A DNA stretch of 64,000 nt from Malurus cyaneus samueli (Eukaryota > Chordata > Aves > Passeriformes > Maluridae), in the NCBI GenBank assembly GCA_009741485.1, contig CM019227.1, positions 13,415,655 to 13,479,654 of the forward strand, read 5' to 3'. Position 1 is the stretch's first letter; every line of letters starts with the position of its first letter. The notes beneath the pieces are model-generated. The model saw nothing but the letters and a program-made list of their open reading frames with translations, had not been told where the DNA came from and ran no database searches. This document shows, in pieces, positions 22,751 to 34,719 of the stretch. Position numbers and translations under genes: made by a program.

Positions 22751-22877
22751 TTTATTGCCTTGTCACTGTCAATTCACTTGGTATTCGCTGTGATGGCAGT
22801 GCTCTTAATGAATGTATTTGGTAATAATGTGGATGTCATGGATATTTATGCTCTCATCTCTTTCAGTGGCTCTGCAG
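22751..22877 (+). other. Possible small exon or conserved element, copy 2
   Basis: After an in-frame TAA at 22748-22750, 42 codons stay open to 22877, where CAG|GTAAGG gives a near-perfect splice donor. The encoded stretch starts hydrophobic (around LVFAVMAVLLMNVFG) like a membrane segment. A second possibility is an 11-base micro-exon, with an acceptor-like pyrimidine run ending TTTCAG at 22861-22866. I recognise no protein family. Forty open codons are not rare by chance, so a conserved non-coding element is at least as likely. Confidence 0.2.
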
Positions 22878-24370
22878 GTAAGGCGATTTAGGAGCATTGC
22901 CATTTTACATTTTATAAATTAAAGAGGGAAAATAAATCGTATTTTATTTCAAAGGAGTACTTAGCAAATATACATCACATTTAGCTGCCCGAAATGGGGA
23001 TCTATCTTATCACACAAAAATTAGTACTGCAAACAAAGTGATAAGTGTCTGGAATTGCTGGAAGCCAAGGGGAAAACTTTCCATGTCTTTGAGAGGGAAC
23101 AGGTCAGACTCTGTTAACAGTATGAAGATTAGCTGATATATAAATATAGCTAATAAAGAAATTTTAAAAAAATATGCCCTTAAAGTTTGAGTATGAACAA
23201 GACTTAAGTCATGAAGGGGAAAAAAATACTCCTATATGTGTTTCAAATCCTGAATCAACAAGAAAAGGAACCAGTAAAGGAACCATAACCTTTGCACAGT
23301 GGAGAAATATGTGTCTGTATGGAGCTTATAAAAAATCTCCTAAATGCAAGTTAACCTTGATTTTTGAACAGTCAGATGACGCATATACATTTAGCTGACT
23401 CTGCATTAATGTGATTTTCCACACATTTCAAAATGAAACACAAATACTTTGTAATCCCTTCATACACATTTTTAGCCTTCTCTCTGCAGATCAAGGCAGT
23501 GCAGCCTCAAAACCCAGAGTTTTTTCAGTGGAGGTCAGCAGAAGCCTGACCATTGCTCCTAAAGGCTCTGGGACCCAGATTGTAACCAATTCACTCACTT
23601 TGTGGTCTGCTCATAAGCCATTTCATAATATTAATGCAGATAAACAGCAAATGCTTTCCTCATTGTGAAACAGTGCCTGGGAGCAGGCAGCCCTGCCCTC
23701 CAGGGCTGGTGAGCTCAATGTGGAGCAGCTGCTGCCATTTGTGCATGGCATCCTAAAGGAGTGCCTGGAAAATGTGTGTGCACCTTGGCCCTTTCTGTTG
23801 CTTTATTATTGTCCAATAAAACATTGTTGCTCATGCTTGAAGAGCAAATGCCGATCAGACAGCTCTGTTGATATGATTTTTCATGTCTTTTGGTGATGAT
23901 AAGTCCTGCTCCATTCATGCTCTGAGTCCAGCTCGACAGAGCTCAGCAGGAGGAGGAAATAATTGACTACAAAGACACTTTAAAAACCTCTATTCTGGCC
24001 TAAACCACGTTATCCATAGATCAGGATCCTGCAGTGCCAAACCCTGGGGTGGTACAAACCCCAGGGCTGATGAATCCCTGCCATTGCCAGGAGCCCCAGT
24101 GTGCCCAGGGAGAGCAGGATGGACATTTGTCCTCTGCACAGCCGTGGCAGCCCTTTCTCACTGCTGAAATCCCTTCATTACAGCCTCTGGGGGCTGATAG
24201 ATTTGGGAAGGGCTGTAGTGGGAAAGGGGGACTCTGGTAGGATGTGTGCCAGCCCAAGAGCTGCTCTAGCTGGGGATGTGCTGCCCTCTTGCACATCACC
24301 AGGGGGACTGGGCTCAAAAATCCCAAAGGTTTTGTAGGGAGAAGAAGACACAGAAAACCTAAATCTTTCT

Positions 24371-24372
<2 letters not shown>

Positions 24373-24404
<32 letters not shown>
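24373..24404. repeat. Poly-T tract in block B'
   Basis: Thirty-two T residues, the counterpart of the A tract at 15054-15114 in the left arm but about half as long and without most of the G interruptions. Confidence 0.95.
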
Positions 24405-26060
24405 CCAGACCCTTTCACTGTTTTCTCCTGGAAAAGATCACTAGTTTTCTATGCAGTAATTTGTTCCATAGATTAATTTTATGCTTTGATTAGGAATAAA
24501 TGTTTCCTTGATGCCTTTTGCATTTTTTTCACCTTTTAATTAAGACGGAAAAGAACCTAAATGCCTGAGTGGTGGCTATATGATGAAATAATGAGTTATT
24601 TCCCATTGAAGTTTGTAAGTCAGTGTCATGCCAAATGTGATGCCTTCCTTTAGGGATGCTCTGAATGCCTGTGGAGCCCTTAGCAAGTGTTGGATGCACA
24701 AATAGAAATGGGAAATTCGCAGCAGACTTATTTGGAGGCTTATGAAATGTCAGGCTTGCACTCAGCGCAGACGTGACTCGCTGTGAAGGAGTCTCCTGGC
24801 TTCCTTTGTTACTACATGAAGAATTCATTTTGGCATCTCCCTTTAGGGCTGGTTTCTTTTAAGCCACGATTGCATTAATAACATCAGCTTGTAGTGTAAC
24901 TGATTGAATCCCTTTCACGTTGGGGGAGAATTAAAGCCCAATCTAATTCACTGCTGACCCATAATCAGCAAAGCCAGGAGGTAAAGGGCATCATTTGCTC
25001 TCAACTTTTCTGTGTGGACACATTAATTTTTGAATTTCACACTCCTGAAGTAATTAAGTGCCCCTAAACAAGGAAATGGTTCATATAAATGTCATTTCAA
25101 CACCAAAGATTGTGCCTGTTCCCAGGGAACAAAGTTATTTAACTAAAAAGCTGGTTTCATTTCTTAAAAGCAAATAGATTTTGAGGCCGAAATTGTTGTT
25201 TTATTATTATTAATTTGCCCAGATGTAAATAAATGGTTTTCTAGCTAAAGACTAAACAGACACCTTGATTTTTGCAAGTGTACACAGAGTATATTTTTTT
25301 TTTGGCATTGTTCAGCTTGCTGGCTCCTTAGATCTCTTTGCTTTAGGGTTAGCAAGATAACAAACATGTTCAGGTTCTGAGGGATTGTTTTGGCGATGCT
25401 CTTTGAAGTGCTGAGAAATGCAATCTTGGCCCCAGATCCACAAGCAAGGCTCTCTTCCCACACTGAGCCCAGCACAAACTCTCGTGGTGTTTTCCATGAG
25501 CAGGGTCACTTCTCCCAGCGGTGTTCCCAGGAAAGCCATGCCCAGCAGTGCCACCCACAGCCAGGAATTCTGCCAATCCTGCCCAGGAATTGGGTATCAG
25601 CAGTGCCTGGGTGCCCTCTGAAGGCTCAGGAATGAGGGTGTGTGTTACAGACAGCCACACAAATGCTGCCCAGGGCACTGCCCTGCAGCTGCAGGAGAGG
25701 AGAATTCGCAGGGGCTGCTCCTTGGTGAACCAGCAGCGGGGCCAAGGGATCCTGGGGACAATTCTCCTCCTGTGAGGACTCAGATATGCACATTTTCCTC
25801 TCCACACCTTACAAATAATTAGCCTACCATGCAGGTTTTCTGCATGTGGTTCCTTGGGTCCTTGGTTTACCAGCACCAGGATTTTCCTCCAGGATGCCCC
25901 AGAGGATGTGCAGAGGCAGCACCAGGGTTTGGGTACGAGCTCTGTAATCCCCTGTCCCACTGAGGTGGGTGGGTGTCACCTTTGTCTCCCTGGCAAAGCT
26001 CTTTTTAGTGCCTGGTCCTTAGATGTTCATTTAAACCCAAAGCCTGAGAAGATTCTTTGC

Positions 26061-29000
26061 ATTTCTTCAGTCTGATTATTTATTGTCCCCTTTTTTAGTG
26101 ATACATATGACTGATCTTTTCTGGAACTTTTTAAATTTCTGGACTCAGTGGCTCCCTACAATAATGAGTCCTTCAGCCTAATTGTGTGCCAAGGAAAATA
26201 TTCTTTTGGTCACTTGTGGGTTTTTTGTCTTTTTAATCATATTTAATGCTGTGTAATGAGTCAGCTAAAGGCTGTGGTCATACCCCAGTGAGGTGGAAGA
26301 TACCTCTGCACTTGGGATCTTCAGCAGATGCTGGTCTTTGCTGAGCTGCCTTTGAAGTCCTGCCAGCACCGAGGAGGAAGAGGAAGAGAAAGGGCTGGAC
26401 CAGGTTTAGAAGCAAGGAGTCCCTTGGAGAAGAGCCTGGAGGTGATCCTGAGATTCCTCAGAGGCTCAGAGGGCTCCCCTTGCCCTGCCCCTGAGCAGTG
26501 TCAGCCCTTCTCCAGGTAAACCCTCACAGTGAGCAGAGAGGGAGGGCTCTGACAGCCCACATTCCTGAGCCAGGGCAGCTCCCACGGGACTGTTCAGAGC
26601 AGGAAAAGTCACCTATGAATGTTCAGCTTAAAAAAGCAGCAGCACCGATGAGTATTTTTGGCATGAACTGAAGAATCCTTTTGTTCCAGCTCCAGCCCAC
26701 ATGCTGATTCAGCTCAGCAGCTCTCCTCTCCTGTTCTTTTCCTTTCCCAGGGCTCTCTCAAACACCCCTTCTAGGTTGCTGTTTTCTGCCAGCCTGCCTC
26801 AGTTGTGTTTGGTAATGATGGCTCATAAAAATACTGGCAGATGCTCTCAGCTGTGGCAATAGGAGCACGCTCTCAGTCAGGATGTGGCTCTGTTCTTTTT
26901 TTCATGGTTTTGCTGTATTTATTGGATCTCATCTACAATAATGACTTTGATACTGCTGGAGCGACAGGAAGGCATCGTGTGGTAAATGGTGATCAGGCTT
27001 TTCAATATGAAATGGTTGGAATAAATTTGCTTTGTGGGGTCTATCCAGAGCTAAATTCTGCTGTGGTTTGCCATGGAGGCAGTGCCCAGACTGCTCAGCT
27101 CGAGCAGGTGAGATGTTCTGGGACAGAGAGGGGTGGTGTCACCCCTACAAACTGCACCAGGGTGAATGCTGACCTGGAGCCCAGAATAATTTTAAGTAGG
27201 AATCATTCCTATCTATTTCTTTCTGGCTTAAAATCCTTTATTTACAAAACAATAGCTGAAATTATACTTTTTATATACCGAGTATAGCAGTATTGCACAT
27301 AAAGCCAGAATAACAGCTCACTGCATGCTGAGGTGTTTGATACTTGAAGAGGCCATTTATGCATAAATAAATGGGGAATAAAATAAAACCAACCGATTTT
27401 TGAAAAGAATATAAAGTAAAGGACAAAGGCAATAGTCAGAACATGCTGTAGAGAAAAGGAGGATACATATTTAAGAACGTGATCTTGACCAGAATTTAAA
27501 CATTCTCCTAAATACTCAAAAATTCCCTGCAACAATCCTCTTTTCATTCTCAGGAGTAGTTTATTTGAAGAGCACACATGAGGAAGCTGCACCTTCACTG
27601 CCTGAGCTCTGTGTAAGAACTGAAGGGGATAAAGCATCTCATTTACAAGCACTGGATGACTGAAGGGATGAGGTGAGGTCCAGTGAAGGTCACTCACTGC
27701 CCAGCAGAGCTGATGTTTGCCATTGAGATGTCCTCAGCCAAGAGCATTCACAGCCCTTCAGGCTGGTTTATATATTTATATATTCATTCCATCACACCAG
27801 AAAGGAATTTTTTTCTGGTTTACCTCACCTGGCCTGGAGCCTGGAGCCACGAGGGAGATGTTTTCCTGTGGCAGGTGGCATCACAGGAGCTCCAGGGACA
27901 TTCACTGCATTTCAAACCCCAAGGGATAATGTTGTGATGTGTTTGTTTGATTTCATAACTCAAAACAAAAATCATCTGTTACAAAACTTCAGGCACAGCA
28001 GTCTGTACTTTTTATTTTTCCCATTTTTCTGGCCCTAAACTTGATAAATTATTTCTAAGTTACCCAAAGTGGAATTTTTCTTTCTTTTTCTTCAGGTTTA
28101 TTAAGCTCTTTTATGAGTATACAAAAAGTGCTAAATACCACCATAAATACAGCTGCGATGGATTTCTTTCTTTTATTCTTATTTCTCACATGGAATATTT
28201 TATATGTTGACTCATGAGCTCTGTTGTGTGTCTGGCAAGGCTCGTGTCCATACCCTCTCAGCCCAAACCACAATGAGAGAGCATTTCCACCACATCCTCC
28301 TCTTACTCTGCCACTCAAAAACCTCTCCTGCTGATAATTCTGGCTGATTTTTCATTGCCAGTGGCCATGGAACCGCATTGTGCCTCTTCTGCAAGGAGGT
28401 AAATGCTGGGTAATTTCAGGATCATCCTCGCCAAAACCTTACAGGATGTCAGCAGAAAGTTTAAAAAAAAAAAAAAAAAAAAAGCCAAGAAAAGTAACTT
28501 AGTTTGAAGGCTTGATTGGGAAGGTTTCAGTGAAGGGGAACAAAAGGTGGCAGTGGAGGTGCTGGAGATCTTCCACTGGCCAGCAGTTCCTGACCTCATC
28601 TGCACAACCTGAGAACCTTGGGCACCTTAAAGCAAAAATTGCAGTAAATTTTCCCCGTGAATTCCCACTGGAACCATGAAACACCTGTGGGCACCCCTGT
28701 TCTCTGGCTGGGCTGAAGGGCTCCTCTCAGGGGCAGAGGAGGGCACAGAGGAGGAACTGGGAATACCTTGGGAATGCCCCTTCTGAGAACTTTTCTTTTC
28801 CAGTTCCTCGCCCTGAAGGACAATCCCCCACAACCTCCTGGATGAATCCACACAAAGCCAAAGCTGAGCATCTGCTCTGTGCTGACACTCTGCTGTTGGG
28901 GTTTTTATTATCCTTTCTTTCTTCTTGTGAAAAATGTTGTGAGGAGCTTGAAATGTAGATTTTAACCTGTCGTATTTCCTATCTGATGTCCTTTCACAGC

Positions 29001-30290
29001 GCTACTGTGCCTCTGTCAGAAATGTATGATCACATATTGAGTTAAAAAACCTTACTGCCAGAGCCTGTTGGTTCTGTGTACCCATATTAAAATTTTGGAA
29101 ATTACCTTGGCGCTGATGGCTGGTTTGCTGGTTTGTTTGTTTGTTTTTCTTTTAGAAGCCGGAGAAAGGGCAAATCGGGCTGGCTATTTTCTTCTCTCAT
29201 TGTTCAGAATAGCGACTGACCTTTGTTTGGAGATGTAAAAATGGCATTTCCTGGCGGTGGCAGGAGGGGGTTGGAGCTGCAGGATCCATCCCGGTGCTCC
29301 CCAGCCCTGGGAGGGACAGGGGTTGGGTGCAGAATGGCATCAAAGGCAGATAGAAATGCACAACCATCGCTGCTGCTCCTAGAATGCAATTTTAAGCAAA
29401 TGACCTTAAACTGCTCACATGCTTGAAAATAAATCTCTGCTCTGCTTGGGTAGTGTTTCCACGGCGCTTTTTATTTGCAAGGGGATATGAATAAGATGGA
29501 TCCTGGATTTTTTTTTATTTTTTTCCTACTTTCTATCAAGCTAGTGATTATTTAAAAAACAAGTCAGAAATTGCAATGAAGACATTTTCAGAAAGGCATG
29601 GAGTGCCCTGCCATGAAACAGGGGTGGCTGTGCTGGTGGCACCAGGCCTGGCTGTGGCAGCAGCAGGTCCCCTTTCCATTCACACCACAGCATCAGGGGT
29701 GACACTCGGGGTGGGCACGGCCACAGCTTTATTTTCCCCCTCCTTTGGGCTGCAGGATTACAAGCAGCTCATCCATTTTCTGGCATAAGTGTCTGTTCTC
29801 CCCAACTGGGAACATGAATGGGGTGAGGAGAAAGGCCAGGCCATAGGGATGGAGGTGACAGTGCCCTCAATACTCTTGGAGAGGGGCAGAGCACCCCAAG
29901 GGGCAAAGGGTGCCAGACCCTGCCCCACAGGATCCCCTCAGGGTCCCCTCTCTGGGCTGGGCTGATCCCACACCAGGCCTGGAGGTGCCTGCCTTTGAGA
30001 GGCAGCCAGACGTGGAGCTTGTGGGGCAGAAAAAGGGGAATGGGTGGGGAGAGGGACTGAACAGACAATTCAGTTCTGAACTCACTGATTTCCAGGTGAG
30101 GAAGGATTCAGTGATGAGCCACACTAGAAATAATAGCCAGCCACACTTCTGGAGCTGTCTTAAGTGTTCCATTTATGTATTTTCAAAGTGAATAATTTCA
30201 ATTCTTCAAATTATTGAGCATAAAATACCTTGACATTTACCTAAATGTTAAGAAGATGGTTAAAAAGAACTTAACGAGATTTCTTTTAGT
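26061..30290. other. Unique non-coding DNA right of the inverted repeat
   Basis: I support no gene here. A 148-codon open frame at 26841-27287 (plus) and a 151-codon frame at 27242-27697 (minus) resemble nothing known to me and lack clear exon edges. A 21-bp A tract lies at 28463-28483. A short TTTG run lies near 29133-29150 and a T-rich tract near 29508-29525. Confidence 0.6.
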
Positions 30291-30455
30291 TTGGAGATGA
30301 GAAAGCTCAGGAGTGACCTCATTGCTTACAGAGCTACCTGAAAGAAGGTTGTAGCCAGGTGGGGTCAGTCTCTTCTGCCTTGTCCCAAAGGAAAGGACAA
30401 GAGGAAATGTCCTTAAGTGGCACCAGAAGAGGTGAAACAAAATGGAAATTATTAG
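30291..30455 (+). mobile_element. CR1 LINE fragment
   Basis: The order of motifs matches the late part of CR1, the dominant avian LINE, near the 3' end of its reverse-transcriptase frame: GAAAGCTCAGGAGTGACCTC, then CTACCTGAAAGAAGGTTGTA, then GTGGGGTCAGTCTCTTCT, then GGACAAGAGGAAATG and CCAGAAGAGGTGAAAC. Similarity fades after about 30455, where intact copies continue into a region that is absent here. The copy is truncated on both sides, with no open frame and no target-site duplication that I can see. It supports a bird (or other sauropsid) origin for the window. Confidence 0.85.
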
Positions 30456-32474
30456 GCCAATGGTCTCTCTTCATAAGAACAGAAGATTTCACTCACATCC
30501 CTTTCCTGTGTCTTTTGAGGCTTTTCTGCCTTTGGTTTTGGGAAATGTGGAGGCTGTGCACCCCCAGAGCTGTTGGGAAAGAGCAGATTGGCCAAAGTGC
30601 TGAACTGCACTGGGTGATGCTGCTGAACCCTACAAGGGACGGGGTTTGGGGACAGGGGATCCAATCCCTGAAAAAAGGCAGCCTCACATGTTCCTGAGTG
30701 TGTGATGAGCCAGAACCCCAACAATGAACTGACCCCAAAAAGCCTCTCTTTCATGAGAAGGAAATCCTTTTATGGCTGCACATCCCTGTCCTGCAATCTC
30801 CATTTACCCTGCATGTTTGCATGTTATTTATTTTATATATTTGTATTTCTGCCGTGCTCCACCTCCACACAAACCAGGATGAAGTTCTGAGAGGGACATT
30901 TGGCAATGAGCCCCCTCTGAGGGATATTTCTGCTACTCAGCACAAAGACTTAATGTGCTTGCAGCTCATCCAAGGCTGCCCATCACCCCTCCTGTCCCCT
31001 CACGTGTGTCTGAACCTTTTTGTATTGTCTTTGTGTCAATTAAGTTCAAAAAATTGGGTTTAAATGACATTAAGGTTTTGACACAACATTTCAAAAGCAG
31101 TTACTAAGCGAGATAGAGCCACGAGCTGATATTTCAGCACTTTCCACCTGCCAGAGCTGCAGGAGTTGGTGATGACTGAGACAGAAAATGCTGGTTTTCC
31201 TTACAATTTTTCCAAGGCTGATGTGCAGTTTTTCAATCAGGATATGTAAATCATCTTAACAAACAGGACTGATTAGGATTTTTTAGCAAAATAGTGCACC
31301 CGTGGTGCTCCAGGCAATCACGAAGCATTAGACCCAACAGGTGAGTGATCAGTAAATCAGAATCATTCTGTGAAAAAGGAAAATATTTTACATATTAAAA
31401 TTACCCTGGCCAACCAGGCAATCCTTAAGACGGACCTCAGAGAAACAGGGCAGCTGTCAGCTCCCCTCCCAACATTTTATACAAATCCCCAGTTAATAAG
31501 ATTTTTTAAAATATTATTCCCAACTTTATGCTTTCTTTTCCCCTTCAAGAAACAAAGCAGAAAATATGGTGTTATTGTGGCATTTACAATTTTGTCACAG
31601 GAGGAATTTTTACTTGCTGGTTGGCAGATAGCAATGTAACAACATCGTGATGAATTGCAATAGATGGCTTTTACTGCTTCTATTCATCTTCTATATGGTG
31701 GTTTTTTTTTCACTACCTTTACAGGAATCAGTCACAGACCCCTCAATGTTTATTTCAAGATGAATTCAAATGTTATTCTTTGGAGAATTTTCTACTTCCC
31801 TCTCATGTCAGCTGTGGTGCCTGTTCGCCCTGCTGAAAGGAAGAAAGCTGTGCTGTGAAAATGTTGGATGGAGTTAGTCATTCAAACTGACTCTGCGTTT
31901 CAAACTTAGACACATTTCAAAATTTGTTTCAAAAATATGATTTAAACCAGATTTTTTTCTTGCTTTTAAGCACTGGTGGTTTTTTTTTGTTTTTTTGGAT
32001 GTATTTCTTTACCAGAATCCAGTAGGAGTTTGTAGTATATCATTGCTGACAGGTAAATAAATAATATTAACTTGTCAGACATAAGAAATTAAATTAATTT
32101 GAAAATAAAATTACAATGCTTTGAAAAGGCAAACTCTGCATTAAAAATCAAATATTCTGAGTATATTACATGCAGAAACTTTCATTTCAATGCTTTTCAC
32201 TTTGTAGGCCTTCTTTCCATGGTAAATTCCACAGGAAAAAAAGAGAAAAATACAATTAAAGAAAAAACTGCCAGTATAAAATTATTTTGACAAAAATATT
32301 CAGCTGATCTGAATTTTCAGTTTATGACATAGATAATTTTATTTATTTGTTTACCTTCAAAGCCATTTTTTTTTTCCGGTGAAATTTCTCACATAGAGGT
32401 AAGTCAAGGAAATTTTCTCCATGAAAAAAACATAAATATCAGATACCCCCAACCCCAAAGCACCCAAAAGCAAA
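30456..32474. other. Unique AT-rich non-coding DNA
   Basis: I recognise no gene or repeat beyond short T-rich tracts (for example 31979-31998). The open frames are short and unrecognisable. Confidence 0.6.
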
Positions 32475-32673
32475 GGGATGGATGGGATGGATGGGATTGG
32501 GATGGGATGGGATGGGATGGGATGGGATGGGATGGATGGGAATGGGATGGGATGGGATGGGATGGGAATGGGATCCATGGGATGGGATGGGATGGGAATG
32601 GGATGGAATGGGGGATGGATGGGAATCCATGGGATGGGATAGGGATGGGATGGGATGGGATCCATGGGATGGG
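32475..32673 (+). repeat. (GGGAT)n satellite-like array
   Basis: About 200 bp are built of GGGAT and the longer variants GGGAAT and GGAT, with interspersed ATCCATGGGAT steps. 32499-32531 is an almost pure GGGAT run, so the plus strand has many GGG triplets separated by two bases. The array leaves frames open on both strands (IPSHPIPSHP-like and GMGWDGMGWD-like translations), which explains the open frames reported there. Confidence 0.95.
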
Positions 32674-33529
32674 CTCAGAGAAGGGACTGAAGTGCCCATT
32701 TGGGGTCCCGTGCAGCCCCCAGCCGGCTTACACCATCAATGTTCAATTTATTCTTCCCTTGCCACAAACACAATCCTACAAACCCACCCACTTGGTGATT
32801 TTGGTGCTAAGGCTGTGGAACTGCACAGAAGAAGGTCTGGAAGGAGATGATTTGGGCTGCCCCAATGCCCACATGCCACCCCTGCAGCTGTTGGGGTTGC
32901 AGCAGTGTAACAGGCTGGGGGATGTTCCCTTCTGCCATCCCAGCCCCACAGCAGTGCCATCAGACACCCTGGGGACATCTCCTGGGTGCTCTGTCCCATC
33001 TGTGGCGGGGATGGAGCTCATTCTCCTTTCAGCAGCAGCTCTGAGGTGTTTAGGGGCTGTGTGTGCTTCAGCATTGCCCTGCCCCAAGAGCTCCTCTGGA
33101 AATGGAGAGCACTGTCCAAATATATCCCCTTAACCTCCTTTCAAGCCATTTTCAGGGCCTTTGAGATATCACAGATTTACTGGTACCCCCTCAGTGCAAT
33201 GGGGTTTTCAAGAGGAGAAGGTCACAGTGCTGGGACAGCTGTGGGGTTTAACCCAGGGTGTTTCTGTCATGGCCACGGGTGTGTTCACCATGCAAACAGA
33301 TTCCACAGCCCCCAGCTCAGCCATACAGGAAAAGTGCTGCCTTTCAACCTCACTGAGTGTCTCTAAGGAGATAAAGCTCTCAGGATTTCAGAGCAGATCT
33401 GCATTTATCCACCCACCTGCAGCCCCTTCACTGCAATCCTCCCCCTGTGCTGCCCTGGACAGCGGCCCCTGAGTCCATCAGGGGATGGAAACAGCCCCAG
33501 TCACCCCACAGACAGAACACACCGACCCT
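32674..33529. other. GC-moderate unique DNA, no gene seen
   Basis: Overlapping open frames exist on both strands, partly because the neighbouring array extends them. None has a recognisable domain. I see nothing else I can support. Confidence 0.5.
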
Positions 33530-34240
33530 CAGTGCTGCTCCGGGTCACAATGTCAAACATCTCTGTGAACTCTTTGGGGACCCGTGAGGGGAATACCCGA
33601 GTGCACAAAGTGCTCAGGACACTTTTGTTCAGCGTCTCACGTTCTCTCGTGTGAACACACACGCCAGCATTACTCAGCGAACATGTTAAAGAGCTCCAAG
33701 ACAACGAGACTAAATTTAAATTGCCCACAGTTTATTGATCCACTGTTGCAGGCTTTGCTGCAGCTTTCCCTGTATTTATGAATGCCTGAGTCTCCTTACA
33801 GTCCATACACAGATCTGACCCGAGCTGGCACCAGTGAAAGCCCGTGGGAGCACTCATTAGTCTTTCACAGTTAATAAATATTCTCATTCTCTACAGGCTG
33901 TTGCAAAGGCCCTAATGATTCATGTCTTTTGAATAAAACATGTCAGCACTGTCCATCTCGGCTCACGGCTAATTACAGCTCTCATTGTCACCACACAAAC
34001 GCTCTTGTAGGGCAGCTCACGTGTTGTGAACGATGGCACAGTGACATGAGGCTCAGCATCGGTGTCAATACTTTCCCTGCAATTTTAAAGCCCATCAAAT
34101 ATTAAAATGCAATTAGAGTCATTACAAAGTTTTAGAAGAATGGCTTCCTGCTTCCAGTCAATCAGACAGGCTTTGGAAAAAGAAGAATCGCGTGAGGATT
34201 CGGAAACTTGAGGTCACAAATTTGGGTTTTGGCAAATATT
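33530..34240. promoter_or_regulatory. Candidate conserved regulatory element
   Basis: This stretch has no repeats and moderate CpG content, and clusters transcription-factor-like motifs. There is a homeodomain core TAATTA at 33970-33975, a SOX-like ATTGTC at 33984-33989 and a palindromic E-box CACGTG at 34018-34023. Further AT-rich sites include CATTAGT near 33854, GTTAATAAATATT near 33870 and CTAATGATT near 33912. Such texture is typical of developmental enhancers conserved between birds and other vertebrates. Conservation itself cannot be seen from one sequence. Confidence 0.3.
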
Positions 34241-34719
34241 TTCTCAGTGATGGAAATCATATCTTTATCTATAGATTTTTAAAAATTCACAAGCCCTAGA
34301 AGCTTTCCAAGACTCTGCTAACATTCTGCCCTTGACATTTCATCAAAAAGGAATTATTTAGGGAAGACTAAGTTCAATGAGTGGCATAGAACAAAATTAT
34401 GGTTTTCTGGCTCTGTCCCTGAAAACGAGTAGTGGAAAATGCAAAAATTAAACCTGGAACCAGAAATATTACAACAAAACTGCTAAAAAGTGGCAACTGT
34501 CACACCCTGCCTTCCCTTGAAAACTGATCAACAGTTATTTGTTTGTGAGAATCAGAGACTTCCCCTCATCTGGCTCGGCCTGGCCAAGCTCCAAATGAAA
34601 TAATTGTGGGGCAGCATCTTCGGCTGCCCTGAGCATGGTGCTGGATGCTGAGGGGAAGGGTAGGGAATTACAGCCTCATCCCATGGCTGTGAGCAGCTGA
34701 GCAGAGGGTGAGGGCTCAA

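Larger units (their letters stand above)
21111..26060 (-). repeat. Duplicated block B', right arm of inverted repeat (5 kb)
   Basis: The reverse complement of 13340-18400. The join to block A' is seamless and lies in a short T run. The arm is slightly shorter than its partner because poly-A tracts are shorter here, although it holds an extra short tandem stretch near 21810-21870. Beyond about 26060 the sequence is unique, whereas the equivalent edge of the left arm abuts the 11-bp minisatellite. Confidence 0.93.

Noticed and set aside
25370..25960. 196-codon minus-strand open frame in block B'
   Set aside because: In the other arm the same region is broken into different frames by one-base indels, so the frame is not maintained between copies. 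No domain is recognisable.
26265..26274. Lone CTAAAGGCTG just beyond the right edge of B', like one minisatellite unit
   Set aside because: It is a single 10-bp match, in the wrong orientation relative to B' for a remnant of the flanking array. Chance is sufficient.
26841..27287. 148-codon plus-strand frame with a hydrophobic start resembling a signal peptide
   Set aside because: The rest matches nothing known, the frame overlaps a minus-strand frame at its end, and there is no supporting promoter or splice signal.
32507..33133. 208-codon plus-strand open frame
   Set aside because: Its first third is the GGGAT array and the remainder has no recognisable domain and overlaps minus-strand frames. 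It is a repeat artefact extended by GC-rich DNA.
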